Assembly: GCF_003590095.1 (NCBI RefSeq)
Contig: NC_039481.1
Location: 13,981,895-14,045,894 of the forward strand
DNA length: 64,000 bases
Source: Trichoplusia ni
Taxonomy: Eukaryota; Arthropoda; Insecta; Lepidoptera; Noctuidae
Reading direction: 5' to 3'
The notes under the pieces were generated by a model. The model made no database searches, had not been told where the DNA came from, and was given only the letters and a program-made list of their open reading frames with translations. This document shows, piece by piece, positions 51,225 through 63,720 of this stretch; within the stretch, counting starts at the first letter, position 1, and every line of letters starts with the position of its first letter. The position numbers and the translations under genes are program-made.

Positions 51225-54200
51225 ATGGAAGCCGTTCCAAAATTACCCATGATAAGTTTTGAGTTGAAGGCGAGTCACGAGAATACTCATTTTGGACCAA
51301 AATTAAAACAGGTAAGTAGGTCTCGTAATCTCTGATTAAGTTACTTTCAGTGTTTCTTTGTGATAGTAATACGTTGCGTTGTTATGTCTAGTACATTGCG
51401 GAAGCTTATAGAGAAGATCCAGACAGCTACAGCAATGAGATGCACCAGTTGGAAGGTTTGCGGTCGGCCGCTGTCCGACCTACAATTGATTCTGCGGGGC
51501 TGAGCGCTATGATCAGATATTATTGCCAGCTGCGATCGTTGCAAAGCCGTTTCCCGATGGCTAAAGGTCAACCTGCGGCGTGTCCTTTTAGCTGGTAAAT
51601 CTAATTAAATTTCACTATATTGATTTCGCCTTTAAGTCTCGGTATGAATCATAATACCTGTACCTATCTTGTTTACATTACATGTTGATAAAATCATTGT
51701 CTTCAAGGGTCATTATACTCTTGTTTGGCATTTCGTCTTTATGTTTGTAATCTTTCATTTTCAGCCATAAGCCTATTTCTGAAAAAACAATGATTTCTAT
51801 AGTTTGAGGAAAAAGCTTTAGCTTTAGCTTTCACTAGGTTCTTACTAATTAAATATACTTAAAGTTTACAAACATTAAAATGATTCAACTCCTTTTGTCA
51901 TGTTTTCTATTGTATTTATTATTGATTTTCAATTTACTTTACATTATCAATACATTTTTAGGAAAGACCTGTATGCAAACATGAACAGATCATTAGCTGA
52001 CATTCGGTTTGAGATGGCATGCATACTGTATAACATAGCAGCACTTCTGACACAACTCGGAGCTTCTTCCTAATTAAATATACTTAAAGTTTACAAACAT
52101 TAAAATGATTCAACTCCTTTTGTCATGTTTTCTATTGTATTTATTATTGATTTTCAATTTACTTTACATTATCAATACATTTTTAGGAAAGACCTGTATG
52201 CAAACATGAACAGATCATTAGCTGACATTCGGTTTGAGATGGCATGCATACTGTATAACATAGCAGCACTTCTGACACAACTCGGAGCTTCTGAACCTAG
52301 GAACACAGCAGACAGCCTCAAATCTGCTTGCACCCACTTCCAACAGGCAGCTTGGGCCTTCCAGTACTTACGGGACCAGTATCCGCAGCCGTCCGGAGTT
52401 GATGTGTGCTCCGAGATTGTGAGGATGATGCAGGAAATATGTTTTGCTCAAGCACAGGAGTGTATTCTTGACAAAAGCATACAAGATACAAGGAAATCCA
52501 GTGTTATTGGTTAGTAACTGAAAGTTAAACATTTATTGAGACAGTCTTATAGATGTTTCGGAATTACTGTGAGAACCTGAGAACATCCATTTTCTTTTTA
52601 ATATTTATCTCTGCTTTGGCTTACTTAAATGCAGCATGCATCTGTTTATTTACTTCAAGGCAAGACAACACAAAGGCATGCAATATTTTTTATGCTTTCA
52701 TATTTAAACCACTGAACTATGGAACACTGCACTATGCAGTATTGGTAACCAGATATCAGATAGCGCTTCATATTAAACTGTCAAGAAGCCTGCAAATGGC
52801 TTTATAGAGGAAGTCTGCACAGACTAACTATCTCTTCCTCTTATTGTTCAACAGGTGCTGTGGCTACTCAAGTGATGTACTTCTACAAGAACTCCATTGC
52901 TCTGTTGGGTCCAGCAGCTGGCCAGGACATTGTTCATGAGATTATAGGCACCAAACTGTACAACTACTGGCACAGATACCTCTCATTTAAGATGTCCTAT
53001 GTTGGCTGCATTGTTTGCTTGTATCAAGGTATGTAGGTTATATTTTTTTGTATATTTATATTAGCCTACCTCTTTACCTTTTATTAAAAGTTTTCTAAGA
53101 TTTTATGATGCATTGCCAGGTTACGGATAAACATTTTGTGCCTTTTGGTGCTCTAACTGATAAGATAAAATTTATAAATATTCTAAAAACTTTCTATCCT
53201 ATTGGAATAAAATGCTAAGTTCAATTGATAATCAGAAATTCATCTAAATATGTATCAAACATGTATCTCAAATTATAACTACACTTATTACTAACATTTA
53301 CCTGTATTGTGTCATCTTGTCTCAAATTAAAAAGACAAGTGCTATATTAAATATGTAGCACATTCTTCAAAAATCGCGACACAAGATGACTTAAAACCTT
53401 CTAAAAACATGAAACCTTTCTAAAGGCATCGAAATACATTTTCGATCGCAAACAAATGCGCAACAACCCATATAATAGATGACGTAGACACAGATCATTG
53501 ATCTTGTGTCACTAGCAGTTATTTGTGACTGGACTGTTTATTGATATAAGTAATGAAGATGTTTCGACGAGACATGGAATTGTAACGACGCTTGTCAATA
53601 TCTCGTTCATTTCACGATGAAATGCAACTTTGTTTCGTTCATATTTAACTTCTATTCGCCTTACCTAATTAGTTATTTGTCCTCTTACGATTATACCATT
53701 AAAAAAAGATGCGTGTTTAATTTTATTATTTCCGTCTGTCAGATTGCTTAGGTACATTTTCTATACCATACAAAAAACAAAGTTTCTAAACTAAACCTAA
53801 TAAAGAAATCACGAAACTTGCCTTCTTTAACGCAATTTAATGCTTTCACTCTTCTCCAAAAACATTTCTATCAACCACAGTCAATATCTTAGTCATGAAA
53901 TAACAATACATAATTCCCACAATACAGGTATGCACGCAGAAGAACAACAGAAGATGGGAGAACGCGTCGGCTACTATCAACAAGCCGTTGAAAAGTTAGC
54001 CGAAGCCAGAAAGCTAGCAAAATACATAGAGCCGACACAAATCACGCAGGAAGCCCTAACCTTTACCAACGACGTCGTTGAGGGTAAAAGGAAAGCTGCG
54101 AAAAATGAAAACGAGTTCATTTATCATGAGGAGGTGCCAGAAAAAGAGGTGCTATCGGATATGAAGCCCGTGTGCCTTGTTAAAGCATTGCCGATCAATT

Positions 54201-57200
54201 TTAATGATCCTGAGGTGAGTTCGATATTCTCTTTCTTTGTCTTCAACATTTGCGTGTTGGTTGGAGTTGTTCTACTGCTTTTTTCTGTGTTTAGTCTGTT
54301 GTTCGAGATGACTAGCATGACTGAATTCGCTAAAGGTCAGATAAACAATCATGCTTCATGAGCTAAGTATTTTCCATTATATTTTTTTGTTTACCTCTAT
54401 TTCAAATTGTCTGTTATTAATTAATGTTTAATATGTGTCATATCTTAAAATTGTTGGTTAAGGAGGTCAGATAGGCAGTCGCTCCTTGTAAAACACTGGT
54501 ACTTAGCTGAAACCGGTTGGACTGGAAGCCGACCCCAACATAGTTGGGAAAAGGCTAGGCCAATGATGATGATCTTAAAATTGTTGGATATAATATTCCA
54601 TTTGTTTAGATTGTTTACATTTTTAAGCTGAATTACAATTATATAAATAGAGGTAAAATCTATACCTTTCTCAGTCCTAAAATTTACGTAGTAGACAATC
54701 CATTTAGAATTCATTTGACTGGTGCTTCTTTTGTTATTCAAACCAGTAGTCTATTATTGAAGCGCGCGGAAGTAATGCCTCAATGTTTCTGACACTTATT
54801 TCCGCACGCAGCGTTATCGACGCGCATGTCTTTTTATTAGTAAACATATAACAATGTAAGTATGGATAAAGTGAAACCGTCCATTTTGGGACAAACACTA
54901 CATTTTTTCACAATTCAACTGATATTAGCTTTATAAAATATAAAAATATTCCTTGTTCAAGACCATTTTTTTTCCTCGTATTCAAATCTATTATGCTTTT
55001 CGTTTTATTCTATAATGGTCAACCATTTAACCAATATTTACTTATAGTAGGGTCTGAAATAAAAATCAAACAACAAATTCACAACAAACACACACACAAC
55101 AAAATCACTGTTAAGCGATGTATACGAAATTGACTTTCAGCATTTTTCAAATATTTCTAGTATTACAATGTCCAAGTTTTATAATACACGTTCTTTTGTA
55201 ATATTTATATCTTGTAGTGTTCTCACGTATACAATTAGGTTTTGTACATTAAACTGTACTTTATTCACCAGGTCTCAGGTCACGATATATTCTCCCGCCT
55301 CGTCCCGATGAATGCCCACGAGGCCTCATCAATGTATTCGGAGGAGAAAGCTCAGATGCTCCGCAATATAGTCAGCATGGTGGAAGCCAAGAATACGGAG
55401 CTGAGCGAGTTCATGTCCTCGCTGCAGCTTGATCAGTTGGACGTCATCGATTCTACACCGAAGTAAGTAGAGTAAAATGGAGTTTTTATTGAAAAAAAAA
55501 CATACTTATGATGTCTGTAATTCCTAGAAGACGCACTAGGATTTTCATTGCTTAGTTTGTAGATAAATGTTACATGTTACCGTTTTTTTGTGTTCACAGT
55601 ATTATTTCTTTATTATTGTTCAATATCATATTCATTTCGGATTGGTGATGGTGGAGTGCTTCATTTGTAAAGACAAGAAGATTTAACAGGGTAAACTCTT
55701 TCACAGTAAAACCTTCATTGTTTTTATTGTGTTGTCATAATATACCAAATATAAAAAAAAAGCATCTGTTTCAATAGAAACATCTATTTTGCAACTTCAT
55801 TGAAATCGTTTTCTAATTTGTTAACAAAATCATTGTTGTCTACAATTCTTTATTGTACTAAGGACCGATTTTTCAATCGTCAGATAAGTTTTATCTGAGG
55901 AATAAATATGGCCGTTTGACATATATTCTATACAAAAGCTGTCAAAACGTCAAACATATTCGTTGAATAAAAGTTATCTGGCGATTGAAAAATCGGCCCT
56001 AAGACTATTATAATGTTCGTGCGTTATCAAGTCTAATTTAGAGATGTAAAATATTGATTCGTTAACTAGATAGATAAGAAGTTCTAAAACAATACAATAA
56101 TGAGTCATCCTCAAATGGCAGCGATTAGGAAATACGATAATATTTATTATATTACCATATTTTGACAGGTAGAAACATGCAACACACAATTTGTCACTAT
56201 TTCATATTGGAAAACTAAATCATTCTTTCATCAATTAATGAGCAAATGCTAAAAACAATAATTATTTTCTTTCTTCCGAGATATTAAGACATCCTATTTA
56301 AATAAAATGGTATGGTCCCTTAAGTTCTCACTTAATAATTCTGGGACATAAACTTAAGACATGCACTGACGCATACACTGAAAATACTGAGGTTCCTTCT
56401 GCTTTGCCCGGGGCTGGAGTATTTTAGACGGCTATTGAATAATACTACTAAAATATTATCTTATTTTTAGGGTCCCTCAAGAGATAGTAGACCGTTGTGC
56501 AGCTATGAACGCCAAGGCGGAAGTCATACAGCTATTGGTTGATTCCATGAACAACCTGGCTGAAACTATCAGTGACGTCGAGGAGTCCCTGTCTGAAATC
56601 AAGGAATTGATACAGGTATGTTGACTCTGATAAACAATTTACATTCTTATGTGATGATGTTTAAGGTCCATATTTGAGTAGTAGAATTGTTTCGCAATGC
56701 GCCAAGCATTCTGACCGGATTACATTACGCTAAACACCAACACATCACAGTTTAGTCTAGAGTATAGGAGCATATTGAATGCGGAAAGTCATCGAGGCAC
56801 ATGCATATGAATGTATATAAAATAACATTTTTTTCATATCATAGGAGGAGACACAAAAAGAGAAAGAATACCAGAAGGTGATGGGTCCCCGCCCACCCTC
56901 CATAGTCCAGACGGAGTTGTCCCGCGAGTACCACAAGTACCAAGAGGCTCACGCGCGCACCAACGAGAGCAACCAAGTGCTGCACAAGGCTATGACGCTA
57001 CATATCGCTAACCTGAGGTTGCTAGCGCAGCCGCTCGATGTACTGGAGACGAAGATACCGAGCATTGATAATATTGGTAAGTTATTTTACTAGACAATAT
57101 TTTTTCTAGTCTGAATTAACAAAATATCCAAGTGTCAACCAAATGATGAGCAAATGACAGCCAGACTATATAAATCAATCAATTAATTTTGCCTATCGAG

Positions 57201-60200
57201 GTCCACTGCTGGATATAGGCCTCCCCCACCTTTTTTAGATTATCACTATCTACTAGTGACTTCATGAAAATATAGCCAAAGTTTTTAAGTGTCTATGTTT
57301 GTCATTTCGTCATTGGGTTTAATTTGAGGAACTTACGGCTACGGTTTTCGGTATAGCTGTCAGGGTCACTAATTTCTAGGCAAACAATCCAATCAAATAT
57401 TATTTGGACATGTTAAATGTTAACTTACACAACTTGAAGTTTAAACTCTTTATTCTAAACCATTACAATACAATACTGCCCAAAACCTACAGAGCGCGAA
57501 GTGTCGCGTGTTCGATCCCCGCGTACACGCTAGACCTGAGTCTCTTTGTGCATGTGATTTGAAGTTTTGTCACACAATAAAAGAAAAAAAAACAATTTAA
57601 AGTGATAATACCCTGCCTGTAACACAGTGGACCTGGACCGCGAGAAGATGTGTGAGATGCGGCGCGTGGTGGGCAAGGTGCACGAGATGCAGGCCCAGCG
57701 CGAGGCGCTGCTGCAGCGGCTGCGGGAGCAGCTCACGCAGGACGACATCACGGCGCAGCTGCTGGCCAGGAACAACGAGCCCAGGGAGGACATCTTCAAG
57801 CAGGAGCTCAAGAAGCATAACTCTTTGGTGAGGAATTATTTATTAGTAATACGATACTCATGATTATTTGTCGGGGTCGCTTCTCTACTTAGTACTTTGC
57901 CGCTAATCAGCAAATTCAACAATCATAATTATCCATGTATCATTAAATCATTGTTGAAAGAGTAAGTAAAGTGAACTACTTAAATCTTAATATCAGACAT
58001 GAATACCGCTATCTAAAACTAAACTTCCTTTGAAACACATTATTCCATTCACCAGAAACTTTAAAACCTTTTTTCTTCTCAATGAGTTAATTTAAATACA
58101 TCTAAGAACTCAAATGTATTATTTTATTACAGATACAAATAATCGAGACGAACTTAGCAGCTCAAGAGAACATTATCAACAAGCTGACGTCTGTATACGC
58201 GGCGTACGGCAACTCCAGGCGCCTGCTCACCGACGTACTTAGGAAGAGAGAGGGACTTATTAATGGTAAGAGTCTAAGACATATTACTGTAACTTAATTG
58301 TGTTTAGTTAACGTTTTTTTATGGTCTCATAAGACAGCTCATTATTTCTTACAAACCATCAGCATCCCTCTCCATTAATAAGACCAAAGAATCTCTTTCC
58401 TCTATTAGCTCGGTTCACAGGCCGAGCTATTAGCCCAATAGCGGTCAGTTTTGCTACAATTTAAGTATAAAACAATAATACAACTCCACAGCGCTGATAA
58501 CCTCTTACGACACATACGGCGAGTTGCTGGGCAAGTCCCAGAAGGGGCAGGAGTTCTACCGCAAGCTGGCGCACAACGTAGGGCAGCTGCTGGCGCGGCT
58601 GCGGTCCACCTGCCAGGTGCAGGAGGAGGAGAGGGCGCAGCTGCTCGACAAGCAGACGCATAAAGGTAGCTTTATTTACTCAAGGTGGAAAGCTAGTTAC
58701 ACCAAATTATTTTGGACTCGGTCTGGGAATATGTTGAGCATTGATTGAAATTACTCGAGGTATTTCTAGACAGGCTTTACGGGAATATAACCATAGACTT
58801 TACTTTGTTATAGAGTATAATTTTTGCAGGTTGAATTTCAATTCAGGCAGCACTGAATTGCAATGTTATGAATTGACGTGATGTTTTTGGTTTTAATTAC
58901 CTTTGACGTATAGAAATATAACCCTTTTCAACAAAGATGTAATATATTACCTGTCATAAATGATTTGAAATTTAAAGGGTCACAGTTCGTTTTCCGAAAG
59001 CTCATCGATATAATAACTACTTGATTTAATTTTAAATCACCCATGTGAATCGTTTCAAGTAGTAAGTGTTTAATCAACCACTCAACTGATTTAATTTGAC
59101 TTAAGTAACAAAATTGATCAGCTCCTTAGAAACCTTGTACCGTGTCTTTGTGCATGTGACATAATCTATGAAACTCGGCGACACAACGACTAAGTATTTC
59201 AATTCAAGACTCATTATTATTACTTGAATCCCGTGTCCTCGCATCATAATGCCCTCGTACCCGTAGCTTGTGCCCGCGCCAGCAGCGCGGAGCCGGGCCG
59301 CGTGTCGCCGGCCAGCGCGGGCGGGGCCTCCCCCGCGCCCCCCGCCGCCGCCGGGCACAAGCTGAAGGACTACCTGCCCTACATGAAGAGCCGGAACAAC
59401 AGGACGCCCACGCCGCTAGGTAACACTATATATACTTTTTATACTAAATGAAGATAATACCCGCGAAAGCGCTTGTTTGACTACTTTCTTGAGTTTTGGC
59501 TAAAGTAAGGTTAATGAAATATAAATTAAAATATCCAAATTTCTATGTTTTAAAGTCAAATGATAATATGTTTTATGCAATAAGATGTATTTGTCGACGT
59601 ATGTTCGCCATGAATATATTAATCAACATCTACTGTCATCTACGTTTTGTCTACAAAATTATATCGTTTATATACTTTTTCAACAAAAAGAATTTTCTTG
59701 AGTAATGTTTTATATTCTTATCCATTAAAACTCTAAATCTAAGTGATATTTATATTGTTGTATTCCAGCCCAAGTGGAGCCCATTCCCCAAGACACGTAC
59801 TATCCTGAGAGCATATACCCGACGTCGGTACGACCCGCGCCCGTTGGATCTGAAGGTAGGTTACATAATTACTGCTATGTTGAGATATACCTAAACTATT
59901 GATTTTTTTCTTGAAGTAAATTACACCTTTTCTTCATATAGCTCAGAAACACAGACTACGCTCAGGGTAACACGCTTTTCTGATTGTCAACGAGATTATC
60001 AAGTTTTCAAATTACAGCTCGCTTACGAAAACAATCGTACGAAGGCCGTACAATTTTTTTCGACGCACGCCAAGAATCTATAGTGTCATCATAATACCTT
60101 TGTTAATTAGGACGATGTTTGCGACGACTGCATACGTCAATATAGAAGCTATTTTTGTTTGTTTTATTTTGTTGTTGACGCGTGGTGTTGTCCCCAGCGA

Positions 60201-63200
60201 CGGACGTGTCGCAGCTGTCGCAGGACGGCGTGGCGGGCGTGTCGTCGTACTCCCGCTACCTGCACTACGCGCCGCCCGCCTCCAGCAAGCACGACGACCT
60301 GTACTCCGCCTACACGCCCTCGCAGTTTTCCTCGCAGTCCTCCGACCAGATCTACTCCAACCCCTACTACTCTAACTCCTACTCTAACCACAACAACAAC
60401 ACCATCGTCACTGACTCGCAGAACTTTTCTGCTCACCCCGTCGCCATCAACCAGGTCCCTGTAAACCCGACGAACTACGATCCGTACTTAAACTCAATGG
60501 GACCCATTCCGGAGTCCAATATGTCCCACTCATCCGCATACAGCGCCGCGAATCAGACAGACATAAGTGCGGACTTCGCTAACATGCAAGTGTCTGCACC
60601 CAAATCTGAGGCTATGGGTTACGCGACGGATTTCGGGAACACATTCTACAACGTTCAGTACCCGCAGACATCGACCCCCGGGTCGGGGGCTTACACCAGC
60701 GCGCCGCAGAACTCCAACACCAGCATAACGCCTTCGCAAGTGCCATCGGAATACAGTGCGTTAAACTACCCTTACAGTAACGAGTCGACGCAGTACAGTC
60801 AGCAGCAGGCAGTGACTCCTGCGCCTTACAGCACTCCCGACCCTAACTACTACGCTACAACATTTGCGTCCACGTCTCAGGGGTATACCTACACTAACGC
60901 GATCACGTCTACGTCGAGCATTGCCAACCCAAACGTGGCACCATACTCGTATCCCTCAGAAATGGACTCCACCTACAACTCATCTCTGGCACAATTGGAC
61001 GCATACGATAAACCAATAAAGTCCCACGTCACTGGTGAAGCGTTGTCGAACGTGAGCTTCCAGCCGTCTTACCAGAATTATTCCTCGACAGTCGCAAGTT
61101 ATTCCAATCAACCAGAAAGTTACGTGCCTACTAGTACGTATGGGTATGCCGATACATCTAATAACTACGGACAACCGTATCAAAATCACCCGGGATACAA
61201 TTTCAACTCTTCGACAGGAACCTACGAGTACAGTTTTGGCTCCCAGAATTCCTATTCAAGGTACGACGCAGTACCAGACAATATAAACTCTCAGTCGGCG
61301 GAGAAAGACCCTGGTTTTACTCCACAAGGCATTTACACGAACGCGGGATCTCTGGGATCATGCGGCACGGTGCAGTCGCCGACAGAAAACCCGCAAATGA
61401 TGTCTCAGATACCTGTCGTCAACGAGGGGGCTAGTAACCAGGCTTACTACAACAACCCGTATGCGTATCAGAATATTGCGTCACCAACGAACGAAGTCGC
61501 ACCTGTTGTACCTGTCGTACCTGTCGTACCGGTCGCGCCTGTCGCACCGGTCGCGCCTGTCGCACCGGTCGCGCCTGTCGCTCCAGTCGCACATATCGCC
61601 CCTGTCGCGCCTGTCGCGCCCGTCGGTCATGTCGCACCGATCGCTCCCGACATGCAAGCATTGACGAATATGTACGGCATGAACACAAATCAGACTTATA
61701 TCCAACCAACACACGATCACAGCGTGACGTTTGTTAATAACCAAGGTAAGTTTTTATGATCAATTTGTACCAAAAATATTGTATAATATTAATTAGTAAA
61801 TAAACGAATTTCAAGTATACATGATATTTTATTCACCTTTGCAGTTTCGTCACCGACTGAGAATGTCATTGAACCGGCTATTGAGAATGATAATAATGTA
61901 GATAATGCAAATCAAACGAATGTAGAGGTAATTAAACAAGAAACAGTTGAGATAGATAAGCCTCAAGAGACTAAGCCGGAGTTGACCGCGTTTGACCTGT
62001 TGTCCGATATCGACTTTTCTGTAGAGCAAACTCCTTTAATGCCTGAAATTAAAGTGCCGCAAATTTCGGAAAGTGCTATTCGGAAGCCGGTGGTCCCTAA
62101 AGTGGAGCCGGTGAAGAAACTGCCGGAGAAAGAGGAGGTTATCGAGAGGCCCGCCAAGAGGGACCTGTTCTCTGACCCCAGCTTGTTGAACCAGTTCACT
62201 CAGGAAGTGAAGAACTTGCAGAAACTCACAGATTCCTTGACAAATAAGACTGCCAGTGGGTTGACGGTGTTGGATGAGAAATGGAAGACTTTCCAAGACT
62301 TTCAGGTATAAATTTTACCTTACGTATTTTACTTACTTTTAATTGAATCATATTTTATTATTTCATGAATATTTTGTTTTAGACTACGCAAAATATGACT
62401 CGTTCGAAGACGATAGCTATGCAGAACACGAATGGGAATATAGTGACTGAAGTTGTGCCTTATGATGATTCAAGACTTACACTAAAGTCTGACCCCGATG
62501 CGTACATCAACGCCTCATACTATAAGGTAACTTAATACATCCATGCTTAATATACGTTTAAGATTTCTTCAATAAGTTACTTAATTATTAATGTCCATTG
62601 ATTTATTTTTATTTTGGAAATGAATAGGAAAATATTGTTTAACTAAAATAGTTACAACCATTTTGGTCAGTATTGGGTACTGCATTGTAACTAGTAGGTG
62701 AAGTCGACCCACAAAAATCAAAAATCAAAATTGGTGAAAATATTTTCTTCTCAAGCCCAATGTCGACACGCGTAGAAAAATATCCACTTTAAACATGTAA
62801 ATTTAGTGTTTAAAATCGCAATAACTCTTGAAATTTCTAACCAAATGTATATTTTTCAGCAACTAGCGCCCTGGTGCATTCCACTAGTGATATCCAAGAA
62901 TCCAAGCGAAAACGAGTACAGTACCTTCTGGAAAGCGATATTAGAGTATAAAATTGCTTGTATAGTGTGTTTGCTAAGTGAAATCGAGGTAAGCATCTAT
63001 TACAACCAGTATTTTGGCCCATTAGTGTTATATTTCAGAGAATATCTTTATGGTTTGTTTTTAACATGTCCATTACTTGAAGCCTGTCTTTTCCCACTGC
63101 AGGCTATAGCCTGAAACATTTTCATATTCATTTCATTTATTTGCTTTCGACAATATGTTGAAGGTATTACAGTATAGACATAAAGCTATGTAAATTTGTA

Positions 63201-63720
63201 GACCCTGTAGAGCACAGCAAAACTCACTTAATTCCGCTGTTGCCCACGACTTCGTCCGCCTGGTTAGAAGACATAAGTTGTGATTTATACCTGCCCTGTT
63301 TTTTTACACATTTTCCGTTGTATCTTCGCTCGTATAAGTCGCAGCATAAAACCTTCCTCAATGAATGGTCTATTCAACACAAAAAGATTTTTTCAATTTG
63401 AACCAGTTGTTCCTGAGATTAGCGCGTTCAAACAAACAAACTCTTTAGCTTTATATATTAGTATATAGATAAAGTAGATCGTGTATAACATTATCTAAGG
63501 TTTAGTAGTAAGCCTAAAATTAACAACTATATTAACAGATGCAAGGTAAAACGTACTGGCCGACAGCTAAAGGCCAATCCATAGAGCTGTCTGGCGGTAT
63601 AAAGGTGCTTCTAGATGACGTCACTTGCACCGTACACTGGACTGAACGCAAGCTGACTGTGACTAGCGGAAAAACGGTGCTCAATGTTACTCATTATCAG
63701 ATCAACGTGTTCCCAGCTAA
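51225..63720 (+). CDS. mop: Myopic / HD-PTP (PTPN23): BRO1-domain tyrosine phosphatase-like ESCRT protein, partial
   Basis: Exons: 51,225-51,311; 51,392-51,594; 52,187-52,509; 52,855-53,028; 53,928-54,214; 55,272-55,462; 56,471-56,615; 56,845-57,076; 57,628-57,827; 58,133-58,265; 58,492-58,665; 59,267-59,419; 59,769-59,855; 60,198-61,745; 61,845-62,305; 62,383-62,526; 62,860-62,988; 63,539-63,720, continuing right. Phases agree through 1,617 residues. The BRO1 domain (1-358) contains NMNRSLADIRFEMACILYNI and the YFYKNSIALLGP helix; by homology it binds ESCRT-III CHMP4. The V-shaped coiled coil is 359-716. A Tyr/Ser/Pro-rich linker follows (717-1,470) with a PVA array. The phosphatase domain begins near 1,490 (VVPYDDSRLTL, DPDAYINASY, FWKAILEYKIACIV). 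Its catalytic Cys loop lies outside the window, so activity cannot be judged. It sorts EGFR and Toll receptors on endosomes. Exon 3 is preceded by a duplicated acceptor. Confidence 0.95.
51845..52292 (+). repeat. Perfect 225-bp tandem duplication across a myopic splice acceptor
   Basis: 51,845-52,067 is repeated without a mismatch at 52,070-52,292 (offset 225). Each copy holds 117 bases of intron 2, the acceptor TTTTTAG and the first 106 bases of exon 3. Only the second copy continues into the rest of exon 3. Using the first acceptor (exon start 51,962) would read 36 codons and stop at TAA 52,071-52,073. Either splicing skips to the second acceptor or the duplication is an assembly artefact. 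Confidence 0.97.
53029..53927. other. Myopic intron 4 with inverted repeats
   Basis: GTCATCTTGTCTC (53,311-53,323) pairs with ACACAAGATGAC (53,379-53,390). Nearby GACACAGATCATTGATCTTG, ending in TGTC, forms a second hairpin using the same word. This resembles a decayed palindromic MITE; no family is recognised. Confidence 0.4.
54458..54573 (+). repeat. Moth SINE/LINE tail with (GAT)n
   Basis: It contains GGAGGTCAGATAGGCAGTCG, GGAAGCCGACCCCAACATAG and AAAAGGCTAGGCCAATGATG, ending in a GAT repeat. This is one of the most common dispersed sequences of noctuid genomes. It lies in myopic intron 5. Confidence 0.75.
55860..56001. mobile_element. MITE with long terminal inverted repeats
   Basis: The end repeats at about 55,862-55,887 and 55,974-55,999 are 26 bases long with two mismatches and contain CCGATTTTTCAATCG; the complement ends in AATCGGCCC. 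The interior is also partly palindromic around ATATGGCCGTTTGAC and AAACGTCAAACATATTCG. No coding capacity. It lies in myopic intron 6. Confidence 0.75.
57181..57235 (-). repeat. LINE 3-prime fragment, antisense
   Basis: It contains GGTCCACTGCTGGATATAGG followed by CCTCCCCCA, the reverse of the moth LINE signature GGGAGGCCTATGTCCAGCAGTGGAC. It is preceded by an AATC repeat. It lies in myopic intron 8. Confidence 0.6.
57491..57593 (+). repeat. tRNA-derived SINE fragment
   Basis: GTGTTCGATCCCCGC is a B-box stem like that of tRNA genes. It is followed by CTAGACCTGAGTCTCTTTGTG and an A-rich end. The A box is missing, so this is a truncated SINE in myopic intron 8, not a tRNA gene. Confidence 0.6.
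59121..59215 (+). repeat. Possible second fragment of the same SINE family
   Basis: It shares TCTTTGTGCATGTGA with the SINE at 57.5 kb and continues with a similar CGGCGACACAACG end. The resemblance is short. It lies just upstream of myopic exon 12. Confidence 0.3.
61495..61650 (+). repeat. Coding minisatellite: Pro-Val-Ala/Val array in myopic
   Basis: About 17 tripeptides of the type P-V-A or P-V-V, encoded by near-repeats of CCTGTCGCGCCGGTCGCA, occupy residues about 1,229-1,280. A few units are altered (AHI, GHV, API). The array is in frame and lies in the proline-rich linker before the phosphatase domain. Repeats of 9 and 18 nt probably vary in number between alleles. Confidence 0.9.
63235..63469 (-). 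mobile_element. Helitron-like element, second copy, in myopic intron 17
   Basis: Read on the minus strand it starts ATATACTAATATATAAAGC, continues AAGAGTTTGTTTGTTTGAACG as in the RSRC1-intron copy, and ends near GACGAAGTCGTGGGCAACAG. The final CTAG is degraded. The overlapping 62-codon frame is not a gene. Confidence 0.6.

Noticed and set aside
57597..57818. Leu-rich minus-strand frame opposite myopic exon 9
   Set aside because: Antisense shadow of a GC-rich coiled-coil exon.
61431..61744. Overlapping frames with Arg/Asp or Ser/Arg repeats over the PVA array
   Set aside because: Shadow frames of the myopic minisatellite in other phases.
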